NCBI GenBank assembly: GCA_004557245.1
Contig: SFEL01000031.1
Coordinates: 1 to 9,649 of the forward strand
Reading direction: 5' to 3'
Source of the DNA: Clostridiales bacterium
GTDB lineage: Bacteria; Bacillota; Clostridia; Christensenellales; CAG-138
Length of the DNA stretch: 9,649 bases
Shown: one piece after another, positions 1 to 7,031 of the stretch
Position numbering within the stretch: position 1 is the first letter of the stretch
How the letters are laid out: each line of letters begins with the position of its first letter
The notes under the pieces: generated by a model
What the model was told of the DNA's origin: nothing
Seen by the model: the letters and a program-made list of their open reading frames with translations, nothing else
Databases searched by the model: none
Translations under genes and position numbers: made by a program

Positions 1-189
1 AGCCTAACGCCCGACCTATCCGACACAATGGCCAAGTGCCGGATAGGAACGGCAAAATTTTTTACACTTCTATTACTTCTTTATCGCACATCAGCAAAAT
101 CCCAGGGCATGAAGCAGCTCATGGCGGGCGGCGGCGTTGCCCTTATCGGCATGACCCTTGTACCGCTGCTTTCCGGGCTGTTCGGTTAA
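1..189 (+). CDS. Maff2-family small membrane protein, 3' part (5' part missing or replaced)
   Basis: The frame is open from the first base of the window to TAA at 187-189. The last 31 codons (94-186) read AKSQGMKQLMAGGG and continue into a hydrophobic end with VALIG and PLLSGLFG. This matches, from memory, the C-terminal half of the Maff2 family, a membrane protein of about 70 residues found next to the TrbL/VirB6-like gene in Tn1549-like elements. Upstream of codon 94 the translation does not resemble the usual family N-terminus, which has a glycine-rich hydrophobic segment and then a GNDNP-like stretch. It carries instead a run of leucines around 67-81 and an inverted repeat. The gene is therefore either cut by an inserted element or joined to unrelated sequence near 93. 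The role in the secretion channel is inferred from neighbours. Confidence is high for the 3' segment and low for anything before base 93. Confidence 0.72.
   Translation, partial: SLTPDLSDTMAKCRIGTAKFFTLLLLLYRTSAKSQGMKQLMAGGGVALIGMTLVPLLSGLFG
11..52. repeat. Inverted repeat / stem-loop upstream of the Maff2 remnant
   Basis: CCTATCCG at 15-22 is an exact reverse complement of CGGATAGG at 40-47. Inside it, CAC at 24-26 can pair with GTG at 36-38. Outside it, CCG at 11-13 can pair with CGG at 50-52 across a small A-rich internal loop. Six T residues follow at 58-63, five bases after the outer stem, so a weak intrinsic terminator is possible. The repeat lies in the part of the reading frame that does not look like Maff2. 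It may be the end structure of an inserted element, such as a group II intron or other mobile element, but no domain V-like sequence or transposase is visible here. Confidence 0.55.
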
Positions 190-208
190 GATAAGCGGGT
201 AAAGGCTT

Positions 209-1078
209 ATGCAGAGCATACTTGACGCGATTAACGAATGGATAAAGGAAATCCTTATCGGAGCCATAAACGGTAATCTGTCATCTATGTTCGGGGACGT
301 AAACGAAAAAGTCGGCACTATCGCCGCAGAGGTAGGCAGGACCCCGCAAGCGTGGAACGCAAACGTATTTTCCATGATAAGGACGTTATCGGAAAACGTG
401 ATTGTCCCGATTGCGGGGCTTGTCATTACCTATGTCCTATGCTACGAGCTAATCAGCATGGTAACGGAAAAGAACAATATGCACGATATTGACACGTTCA
501 TGTTTTTCAAGTGGATATTCAAGGCGTTTGTCGCAGTCTATCTTGTTACGCACACCTTTGATATTACTATGGCGGTGTTCGATATGGCGCAACACGTTGT
601 TTCCGGCGCGTCGGGGGTAATCGGCGGCAACACGAATATAGACGTTGCCGCCGCCCTTGGCTCCATGCAGGACGGGCTTGAAGCAATGGAAATCCCCGAA
701 CTGCTCTTACTTGTCATGGAAACAAGCCTTGTGAGCTTGTGCATGAAAATCATGTCCGTATTGATAACCGTTATCCTCTACGGCAGAATGATAGAAATTT
801 ACCTTTACTGTTCGGTATCGCCTATCCCGTTTGCAACAATGACAAATCGAGAGTGGGGACAGATAGGAAACAACTACCTAAAAGCCCTGTTCGCTATCGG
901 TTTTCAAGGCTTTCTGATTATGGTATGCGTCGGCATTTATGCGGTTTTGGTAAACAGCATGATTATAGCGGATAACCTGCACAGCGCGATTTTCTCCCTT
1001 GCAGCTTACACCGTTATTCTCTGCTTCTCCCTGTTCAAATCCGGCGCACTGGCAAAATCCATATTCAACGCACATTAA
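209..1078 (+). CDS. TrbL/VirB6-like conjugal transfer membrane protein
   Basis: A 289-residue polytopic membrane protein of the TrbL/VirB6-like family in Gram-positive conjugative elements. It would form part of the inner-membrane channel of the type IV secretion system. An amphipathic N-terminus (1-25) is followed by a soluble stretch containing RTPQAWN (44-50). Hydrophobic segments lie at about 63-85, 100-118, 165-200 (probably two spans), 225-250 and 258-277. The stretch SENVIVPIAG (61-70) and the KNNMHDID region (88-95) are, from memory, characteristic of this family. The ATG at 209 follows a weak AAAGG (201-205) with a spacer of only 3 bases, so translation may be coupled to the Maff2 gene that stops 19 bases upstream. 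Length and start fit relatives. The family call is firm; the exact channel role is inferred. Confidence 0.88.
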   Translation: MQSILDAINEWIKEILIGAINGNLSSMFGDVNEKVGTIAAEVGRTPQAWNANVFSMIRTLSENVIVPIAGLVITYVLCYELISMVTEKNNMHDIDTFMFFKWIFKAFVAVYLVTHTFDITMAVFDMAQHVVSGASGVIGGNTNIDVAAALGSMQDGLEAMEIPELLLLVMETSLVSLCMKIMSVLITVILYGRMIEIYLYCSVSPIPFATMTNREWGQIGNNYLKALFAIGFQGFLIMVCVGIYAVLVNSMIIADNLHSAIFSLAAYTVILCFSLFKSGALAKSIFNAH

Positions 1079-1084
1079 AAGACC

Positions 1085-1101
1085 GCGGGGCTTTTCCCCG
1101 C
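1085..1101. repeat. GC-rich stem-loop between the trbL-like and prgI-like genes
   Basis: GCGGGG (1085-1090) pairs with CCCCGC (1096-1101) around a 5-base CTTTT loop. It begins 7 bases after the end of the trbL-like gene and ends 2 bases before the ribosome binding site of the next gene. No T-run follows, so it is not a normal intrinsic terminator. It may limit ribosome access to the prgI-like gene or protect mRNA ends. Confidence 0.6.
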
Positions 1102-1103
1102 AG

Positions 1104-1111
1104 AAAGGAGG
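1104..1111 (+). promoter_or_regulatory. Ribosome binding site that sets the TTG start of the prgI-like gene
   Basis: AAAGGAGG, a near-perfect match to the anti-Shine-Dalgarno sequence, sits 7 bases before TTG at 1119. No ATG is at a useful distance. This decides the start over the upstream ATG at 999, which lies inside the preceding gene. Confidence 0.85.
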
Positions 1112-1118
1112 TTTACGC

Positions 1119-1523
1119 TTGGCGTATGTACCCGTACCGAAAGACTTATCCAAAGTCAAAACAAAGGTTGCTTTCAACCTTACAAAACGGCAAATCATTT
1201 GTTTTGCGGTTGCCCTTATCTTAGGACTTCCGCTTTTCTTTTTGCTCAAAGACAGCGCAGGCACAAGCCTTGCGTCGGTGGTAATGATTGCGGTCATGCT
1301 GCCCTGTTTCCTGTTCGCCATGTATGAGAAACACGAGCAGCCCCTTGAAGTGGTGGCAAAGCACATCATACAGACAAAATTCATTGCCCCCAAAGAGCGA
1401 CCCTATCAGACACAGAATTTATACGCCGTATTGGAACGGCAGAGAAAATTGGAAAAGGAGGTATCAGAGATTGCAAAAGGAACCTACAAAAAAGGCAGCG
1501 GGAAAAAGAAACGCCGGGGCTAA
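1119..1523 (+). CDS. PrgI-family conjugation membrane protein
   Basis: A 134-residue protein starting at TTG. The N-terminus reads AYVPVPKDLS, a pattern typical of PrgI-family proteins encoded just before VirB4 in Gram-positive type IV secretion systems, where they occupy a VirB3-like place. Two membrane spans lie at about 26-43 and 51-68, separated by a short loop with K44 and D45. A cytoplasmic tail follows, including HEQPLE and KERPYQTQN, and ends in a strongly basic KKGSGKKKRRG. The C-terminal 53 bases overlap the start of virB4 in another frame, which suggests coupled translation and a fixed ratio of the two partners. The start is set by the strong AAAGGAGG site. The family call is confident from the N-terminal motif, topology, size and position next to virB4. 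Confidence 0.88.
   Translation: MAYVPVPKDLSKVKTKVAFNLTKRQIICFAVALILGLPLFFLLKDSAGTSLASVVMIAVMLPCFLFAMYEKHEQPLEVVAKHIIQTKFIAPKERPYQTQNLYAVLERQRKLEKEVSEIAKGTYKKGSGKKKRRG
1453..1461 (+). promoter_or_regulatory. Ribosome binding site inside prgI that sets the TTG start of virB4
   Basis: AAAAGGAGG lies 9 bases before TTG at 1471. It is inside the prgI-like coding region, where it encodes LEKE. This explains why virB4 starts within the preceding gene. Confidence 0.8.
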
Positions 1524-3912
1524 CCCGCCCCGCAAGCTCTCCCGCGCCGAGAAAAAGCAGATTGCCGAGGTTATCCGGCAGGCAAAGGGCGACGGGAAAG
1601 CCCACACCGCGCAGCAGACAATCCCCTACCTTACCATGTACCCGGACGGGATATGCAAGGTATCGGAAAAGAAATACAGTAAATCCATTGCCTTTGAAGA
1701 TATTAACTATCAGCTTGCACAGGCAGACGACAAGACCGCCATTTTTGAAAACTGGTGCGATTTTCTCAACTACTTTGACGCTTCCGTTTCGGTGCAGCTT
1801 TCTTTCATCAATCAAGGGACGCAGCGGGAGCAGGCAGAGAAAGCTATCAATATTCCCGCGCAGGACGACGCTTTCAACTCTATCCGCACCGAGTATTCGG
1901 ATATGCTGAAAAATCAGCTTTCCAAAGGCAACAACGGGCTTGTGAAGCACAAGTACATCACATTCAGTATCGAAGCAGACAATCCGGCGGCGGCAAAAGC
2001 CCGCCTTTCCCGTATTGAAACCGACGTGCTGAACAATTTTAAGGTACTTGGCGCGTCTGCCCGACCTATGACGGGCTATGAACGGCTGAACGTGCTGCAT
2101 GGCGTATTCCACCCGGAGGGCAAGCCGTTTTCCTTTGATTTTTCATGGCTTGCCCCGTCCGGGCTTAGTACAAAGGACTTTATCGCCCCGTCCTCTTTCC
2201 ATTTTGGCGAGGGACGCTATTTCCGCATGGGTAGAAAAATAGGCGCGGTATCATTCCTTGAAATCCTTGCGCCGGAACTGAATGACCGTATGCTTGCCGA
2301 CATTCTGGACTTGGAAACGGGCGTTATCGTCAATCTGCATATCCGCAGTATCGACCAGACCGAAGCAATCAAGACTATCAAGCGGAAAATCACAGACCTT
2401 GACAAGATGAAGATTGAGGAACAGAAAAAAGCAGTACGCAGCGGCTATGACATGGATATTATTCCCTCTGACCTTGCCACTTTCGGCAGCGAAGCGAAAA
2501 ATCTCTTACAGGATTTGCAGAGCCGAAACGAGCGTATGTTTCTTCTTACGTTCCTTGTGGTAAACATGGCGGACACGAAGCGGAAACTGGAAAATGACAT
2601 TTTCGCAGCGGCGGGCATTGCACAGAAATATAACTGCGCTTTGACGCGCCTTGACTATCAGCAGGAAGCGGGGCTTATGTCCTCTATCCCTCTTGGGGAA
2701 AACCTTATCCCTATTCAAAGAGGGCTGACGACAAGCAGCACCGCTATTTTTATCCCCTTTATCACGCAGGAGCTTTTCCAGACAGGCGCAGCCCTCTATT
2801 ACGGGCTGAATGCTCTTTCAAACAACATGATACTCTGCGACCGCAAGCAGCTTAAAAATCCGAATGGGCTTATCTTGGGAACGCCGGGAAGCGGGAAATC
2901 CTTTGCAGCGAAACGGGAAATGACAAATGCTTTCCTCATTACGGACGACGATATTATCATCTGCGACCCGGAAGCCGAGTATTTCTCCCTTGTGCAGCGT
3001 CTGAACGGTCAAGTTATCCGTTTGTCGCCTACGGGCAAGGGCATTGACGGGAAGCCCCAGTATGTGAACCCTATGGATATTAACCTCAACTATTCCGAGG
3101 ACGACAGCCCCCTTGCGCTGAAATCTGATTTTATCCTGTCCTTGTGTGAGCTTGTCATTGGCGGCAAGGAGGGCTTGCAGCCGATTGATAAGACGGTCAT
3201 TGACCGCGCTGTAAGAAACGTGTACCGCCCGTTTTTAGCAAACCCCGACCCGGCAAATATGCCGATTTTGGGCGACCTCTACGACGAGCTTTTACGGCAG
3301 CCGGAGCCGGAAGCGGCGCGGATCGCGTCGGCGTTGGAGCTTTATGTATCGGGAAGCCTTAACGTCTTTAACCACAGGACGAATGTAGAGCTTTCAAACC
3401 GCCTTGTCTGCTTTGATATTAAACAGCTTGGAAAGCAGCTTAAAAAGTTGGGTATGCTCATTGTGCAGGACCAGGTATGGAACAGGGTAACGGTCAACCG
3501 GGCAGAAAAGAAATCCACACGCTACTATATGGACGAATTTCACTTGCTTCTGAAAGAGGAACAGACCGCCGCTTACAGCGTGGAGATTTGGAAGCGTTTC
3601 AGAAAGTGGGGCGGCATACCCACAGCCATTACGCAGAACGTTAAAGACTTACTTAGCAGCCGCGAAGTGGAAAATATCTTTGAAAACTCTGATTTTGTCC
3701 TCATGCTCAATCAAGCGGCAGGCGACCGGGCTATCCTTGCAAAGCAGCTTAACATTTCCCCGCAGCAGATGAAGTACGTTACCCACACCGAAGCGGGCGA
3801 GGGACTTATCTTCTACGGAAACGTGGTACTGCCCTTTGTAGACCGCTTCCCGAAAGATACCGAGCTTTACCGGGTAATGACGACGAAGCCGGAGGAAGTG
3901 GGCGAAGCATGA
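1471..3912 (+). CDS. VirB4-like conjugation ATPase
   Basis: An 813-residue cytoplasmic AAA+-like ATPase of the VirB4/TraE type, which energises assembly and substrate transfer in the conjugative type IV secretion system. A basic N-terminus (KKAAGKR and PRKLSRAEKK) leads into the N-terminal VirB4 domain, then the C-terminal ATPase domain. Walker A is GTPGSGKS at about 470-477, a DPEAEY motif lies at about 499-504, Walker B is YYMDEFHLL with D688 and E689, and the TQN motif is at 721-723. Length is normal for the family in these elements. The TTG at 1471 is chosen because of the AAAAGGAGG at 1453-1461; the frame extends further upstream to 1288, but that part overlaps prgI and has no suitable start. 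It ends in an ATGA overlap with the methyltransferase gene. No damage is seen, so it should be active. Confidence 0.95.
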   Translation: MQKEPTKKAAGKRNAGANPPRKLSRAEKKQIAEVIRQAKGDGKAHTAQQTIPYLTMYPDGICKVSEKKYSKSIAFEDINYQLAQADDKTAIFENWCDFLNYFDASVSVQLSFINQGTQREQAEKAINIPAQDDAFNSIRTEYSDMLKNQLSKGNNGLVKHKYITFSIEADNPAAAKARLSRIETDVLNNFKVLGASARPMTGYERLNVLHGVFHPEGKPFSFDFSWLAPSGLSTKDFIAPSSFHFGEGRYFRMGRKIGAVSFLEILAPELNDRMLADILDLETGVIVNLHIRSIDQTEAIKTIKRKITDLDKMKIEEQKKAVRSGYDMDIIPSDLATFGSEAKNLLQDLQSRNERMFLLTFLVVNMADTKRKLENDIFAAAGIAQKYNCALTRLDYQQEAGLMSSIPLGENLIPIQRGLTTSSTAIFIPFITQELFQTGAALYYGLNALSNNMILCDRKQLKNPNGLILGTPGSGKSFAAKREMTNAFLITDDDIIICDPEAEYFSLVQRLNGQVIRLSPTGKGIDGKPQYVNPMDINLNYSEDDSPLALKSDFILSLCELVIGGKEGLQPIDKTVIDRAVRNVYRPFLANPDPANMPILGDLYDELLRQPEPEAARIASALELYVSGSLNVFNHRTNVELSNRLVCFDIKQLGKQLKKLGMLIVQDQVWNRVTVNRAEKKSTRYYMDEFHLLLKEEQTAAYSVEIWKRFRKWGGIPTAITQNVKDLLSSREVENIFENSDFVLMLNQAAGDRAILAKQLNISPQQMKYVTHTEAGEGLIFYGNVVLPFVDRFPKDTELYRVMTTKPEEVGEA

Positions 3913-4871
3913 CAGAGGAATTAAAGACGGACATTATCATCAACCGGGACGCGCTCTTTGCTCTTAGGGAACTGCCCGACGAAAGCGTGAATTGCTGCGT
4001 AACAAGCCCGCCCTACTATGCACTTAGGGACTACGGGCTTGACGCACAAATTGGGCGGGAGGACACGCCGGAGGAATACATAGAAAGGCTTGTTGCCGTA
4101 TTCCATGAGCTAAAGCGCGTCTTGCGTTCCGACGGTACCTTTTGGCTGAATATCGCAGACACCTATTGCGGCACCGGGAACAAAGGTTACTATGCCGACC
4201 CAAAGAACCCGAAAGGCAGAAACGGACAGCAGACTGCGAAAAATGCCCGCGCTCCCGGCTGCAAGCAAAAGGATTTAATCGGTATTCCGTGGCTTTTAGC
4301 CTTTGCCCTACGCGCTGACGGGTGGTATTTACGGAGTGATATTATCTGGCAGAAAGAAAACCCTATGCCGGAAAGCTGCAAAGACCGACCGAGCCGCTGC
4401 TATGAACATATCTTTTTGCTTACAAAGTCAAAGAAATATTTTTATGACGCTGCCGCCATTGCGGAGCCTATCGCTGCCACAACAGCGGCGCGTTACCGCA
4501 CCGGGCGGGGCGCGGGACACAAGTATGCTGATGAAGTACCCGGACAAGGGAAAGTACAGGGTATCAACCGCACAAGAAGCGGCGGCTACTATGACGAAGC
4601 ACTTATACCGACCATGCGGAACAAGCGGGACGTGTGGCTTATCAACACGGTACCATACAGCGGCGGGCATTTCGCCGCCTATCCTCCGAAGTTAGCGGAA
4701 ACCTGTATCAAGGCTGGCTGTCCGAAAGGCGGCGTTGTCATAGACCCCTTTTTAGGCAGCGGCACAACGGCGGCAGTCGCAAAAAGCCTTGACCGACACT
4801 ATATCGGTATCGAACTGAATATTGAGTATTGCGCCCTTGCAAGGGCGCGGATTGGAGGTGTGCAGCCATAA
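3909..4871 (+). CDS. Orphan site-specific DNA methyltransferase (beta-class amino-MTase)
   Basis: A 320-residue S-adenosylmethionine-dependent DNA methyltransferase that would modify an exocyclic amino group of A or C. The catalytic motif IV is TSPPY at 32-36, near the N-terminus. The AdoMet-binding motif I is DPFLGSGTT at 279-287, near the C-terminus. This order (IV before I) is the beta arrangement. TSPPY is commonest among N4-cytosine enzymes but also occurs in some annotated as adenine enzymes, so the base is not settled. The region between, about 170-270, should hold target recognition. No endonuclease gene is adjacent, so it is an orphan. It starts 4 bases before the virB4 stop (ATGA) and ends over the first codon of the next gene. 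Inferred job: protecting incoming element DNA from host restriction or setting an epigenetic mark. Confidence 0.9.
   Translation: MTEELKTDIIINRDALFALRELPDESVNCCVTSPPYYALRDYGLDAQIGREDTPEEYIERLVAVFHELKRVLRSDGTFWLNIADTYCGTGNKGYYADPKNPKGRNGQQTAKNARAPGCKQKDLIGIPWLLAFALRADGWYLRSDIIWQKENPMPESCKDRPSRCYEHIFLLTKSKKYFYDAAAIAEPIAATTAARYRTGRGAGHKYADEVPGQGKVQGINRTRSGGYYDEALIPTMRNKRDVWLINTVPYSGGHFAAYPPKLAETCIKAGCPKGGVVIDPFLGSGTTAAVAKSLDRHYIGIELNIEYCALARARIGGVQP
4831..4848. repeat. Perfect 18-bp palindrome at the end of the methyltransferase gene
   Basis: GCGCCCTTGCAAGGGCGC is its own reverse complement. As RNA it would fold into a 7-bp GC-rich stem (4831-4837 with 4842-4848) with a TGCA loop. It ends 5 bases before the GGAGG of the following gene, so it may affect that gene's translation. 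It could equally be a protein-binding or methylation site. It is coding sequence (CALARAR). Confidence 0.7.
4854..4858 (+). promoter_or_regulatory. Ribosome binding site pointing to an ATA start
   Basis: GGAGG is followed after 9 bases by ATA at 4868, the codon that aligns with the expected N-terminus (KQYKPRDK). No ATG, GTG or TTG in the correct frame lies at a normal distance. The next in-frame ATG, at 4907, has no recognisable ribosome binding site. Confidence 0.65.
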
Positions 4872-7003
4872 AACAATATAAGCCGCGTGATAAAATCACG
4901 CAGAAAATGACCCGCGACGGACTTATCGAGGTCAACGAAACCAAAGAAACCGCCGAGCGTGTAAGCCGCCGGGAACAGGAAGCGGATTTTTCAAAACCGC
5001 AGGAGCAGCCCGCGCCGCAGGCTGCACAGGAAGCGGCGGCGCAGAACGTGGCAGAGCTACCCCCTGTTTCTCCTGACGCTTCCCCGCTTCCTCTTGCGCC
5101 AGAGCTTCCCCACAGGCAGGACACCGCTACCGCCGAGCGCGTCATGGAGCGCGTTGGCGCAGCCCAGACCCGGAAAGCGAGTAAAAAGGCAGCGCAGAAA
5201 GCACAGCGCGACGCTACGGTAAAAGAGAAATCTTCCCGCTTGCAGTTTACCGAGGAAGAATTAAATACGCCGGAGCTTGAAACGTATATCAAAAAATCCG
5301 ATAAAGCCGCCGACCGTCTGGACGCGGCAAAGGCAGCTATCCCCAAAGAAAAGAAACTTGTAGGGGAACGCACCTTTGACGAAGCCACAGGAAAGGCAAA
5401 GACCCGCTTACGCTTTACCGAGCAGGAAAAGCCGATAAATGGCGGCAAAGCCCACCCTAACCCGCTATCCCGCCCCGCGCAGGAAGCGGGTATTTTCGTC
5501 CACAACAAGATACATTCCGTTGAAAAGGATAATTCCGGCGTGGAGGGAGCGCATAAATCCGAGGAATTAGCGGAGAAGGGCGCAAAGTACGGGACGCGGA
5601 AAATCCGGGAGGGCTACCGCAGCCACAAGCTGAAACCCTACCGGGCGGCGGCAAAGGCTGAAAAAGCAGCGGAGAAAGCAAACGTCAATTACCTGTACCA
5701 CAAGACGCTGCATGAGAACCCGCAGCTTACAAGTAACCCCCTATCCCGTTTCATGCAGAAGCAGCAAATCAAGCGGCAGTATGCTAAGGCAGCAAAGACG
5801 GGCGGCGCAGCTACCGCAAAGAAAGCCGCCGAGAATACCCGCAAGGCAGCGAAGAAAACCGCCGAGGAAACAAAGAAAGCGGTTGCTTTTGTGGGGCGGC
5901 ACCCGGCGGGCGTTGGTATCGCCGTTGCCGCGCTGCTCTTATTCATCATGGTATCAGCGGGACTTTCTTCCTGCGGGGCTATGTTTTCCGGCATGATGAA
6001 CGGCGTTCTTGGGACGTCCTACACGTCGGAGGACAGCGACCTTGTGGCAACGGAAAACAACTACGCCGCAAAGGAAACCGAGCTTCAGCAGCGGATTGAC
6101 AATATCGAGCGCGACAATCCCGGCTATGATGAATACCGCTACGACCTTGACAATATCGGGCATAACCCGCATGAACTGGCTTCTTACCTTACCGCCCTTT
6201 TGCAGAGCTACACGCCCCAGAGCGCACAGGCAGAGCTAAACCGCGTCTTTGATAAGCAGTACACCTTGACACTGACGGAAGAAATCGAAGTGCGCTACCG
6301 CACCGAAACCCGCACCGACACATGGACGGACGAGGACGGGAACAGCCACAGCGATACCTATACTGTTGAAGTACCCTATAACTATTACATTCTCAATGTC
6401 AAGCTGACAAACAGACCGATTAACAGCTTTGTATCGGAGCTTTTGACCGCAGAACAGCTTGAAATGTACCAGGTGTATCTGGAAACAAGCGGCAACAAGC
6501 CCTTGATTTTCGGCGGCGGTTCTCCCGACGTTTCCGCGTCCGAGGATTTAAGCGGCGTACAGTTTGTAAACGGGACGCGCCCCGGAAATACCGCGATTGT
6601 AGATATAGCGAAGCGGCAAGTCGGCAACGTGGGCGGGCAGCCCTATTGGAGCTGGTACGGCTTTAACAGCCGCGTGGAGTGGTGCGCCTGCTTTGTGTCG
6701 TGGTGCTACGGGCAAATGGGCTTATCCGAGCCGCGTTTTGCCGCCTGTCAATCACAGGGTATTCCGTGGTTTACTTCACGCGGGCAATGGGGAGCGCGGG
6801 GCTATGAGAATATCGCACCCGGCGACGCTATCTTTTTCGACTGGGACTTAGACGGAAGTGCAGACCATGTAGGGCTTGTTATCGGCACAGACGGAAGCCG
6901 CGTCTATACCGTCGAGGGCAATTCCGGCGACGCCTGCAAAATCAAAAGCTATCCCTTAGACTATGCCTGTATCAAAGGGTACGGGCTGATGAACTGGAAC
7001 TAA
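4868..7003 (+). CDS. CD1108-like membrane-anchored CHAP-domain peptidoglycan hydrolase
   Basis: About 711 residues if ATA at 4868 is the start. The order is a long charged Ala/Lys/Glu/Pro-rich cytoplasmic region (1-348), one membrane span at about 349-369, and a large outer region ending in a CHAP (NlpC/P60-like) domain. The likely catalytic residues are C606 in EWCACFVSW, H667 in ADHVGLVIG and N685 in VEGNSGD. Such enzymes cut peptidoglycan as amidases or endopeptidases. Here the enzyme would open the wall for the conjugation channel, the VirB1-like job in Gram-positive systems. The cytoplasmic part contains two related RLxFTEqE motifs (RLQFTEEE, RLRFTEQE) and two NPLSR motifs, perhaps docking sites. 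The ATA start is odd; if it is not used, initiation at ATG 4907 would remove 13 residues. The domain call is strong, the start uncertain. Confidence 0.88.
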   Translation: MKQYKPRDKITQKMTRDGLIEVNETKETAERVSRREQEADFSKPQEQPAPQAAQEAAAQNVAELPPVSPDASPLPLAPELPHRQDTATAERVMERVGAAQTRKASKKAAQKAQRDATVKEKSSRLQFTEEELNTPELETYIKKSDKAADRLDAAKAAIPKEKKLVGERTFDEATGKAKTRLRFTEQEKPINGGKAHPNPLSRPAQEAGIFVHNKIHSVEKDNSGVEGAHKSEELAEKGAKYGTRKIREGYRSHKLKPYRAAAKAEKAAEKANVNYLYHKTLHENPQLTSNPLSRFMQKQQIKRQYAKAAKTGGAATAKKAAENTRKAAKKTAEETKKAVAFVGRHPAGVGIAVAALLLFIMVSAGLSSCGAMFSGMMNGVLGTSYTSEDSDLVATENNYAAKETELQQRIDNIERDNPGYDEYRYDLDNIGHNPHELASYLTALLQSYTPQSAQAELNRVFDKQYTLTLTEEIEVRYRTETRTDTWTDEDGNSHSDTYTVEVPYNYYILNVKLTNRPINSFVSELLTAEQLEMYQVYLETSGNKPLIFGGGSPDVSASEDLSGVQFVNGTRPGNTAIVDIAKRQVGNVGGQPYWSWYGFNSRVEWCACFVSWCYGQMGLSEPRFAACQSQGIPWFTSRGQWGARGYENIAPGDAIFFDWDLDGSADHVGLVIGTDGSRVYTVEGNSGDACKIKSYPLDYACIKGYGLMNWN

Positions 7004-7014
7004 CCGCAAAAATG

Positions 7015-7021
7015 AAAGGAG
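7015..7021 (+). promoter_or_regulatory. Ribosome binding site of the DUF4315 gene
   Basis: AAAGGAG lies 10 bases before ATG 7032 in the 28-base gap after the CHAP gene. It favours 7032 over the second in-frame ATG at 7038. Confidence 0.7.
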
Positions 7022-7031
7022 TATTGACATT

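Noticed and set aside
999..1118. Upstream ATG extension of the prgI-like gene
   Set aside because: It overlaps the trbL-like gene, has no ribosome binding site and is not family-like; TTG 1119 has AAAGGAGG at the right distance.
1288..1470. Upstream extension of virB4
   Set aside because: It would overlap most of prgI and has no suitable ribosome site; TTG 1471 has a strong one and gives a normal VirB4 length.
5460..5497. ACCCGCT / AGCGGGT inverted repeat followed by TTTT in the CHAP gene
   Set aside because: The loop is 18 bases, the stem only 7 bp and it lies deep in a conserved coding region; probably chance.
4738..5508. Long minus-strand open frame of 256 codons
   Set aside because: It lies antisense to the methyltransferase end and the CHAP gene, has no family resemblance or ribosome site, and its Ser/Ala/Cys-rich composition is that of an antisense shadow.
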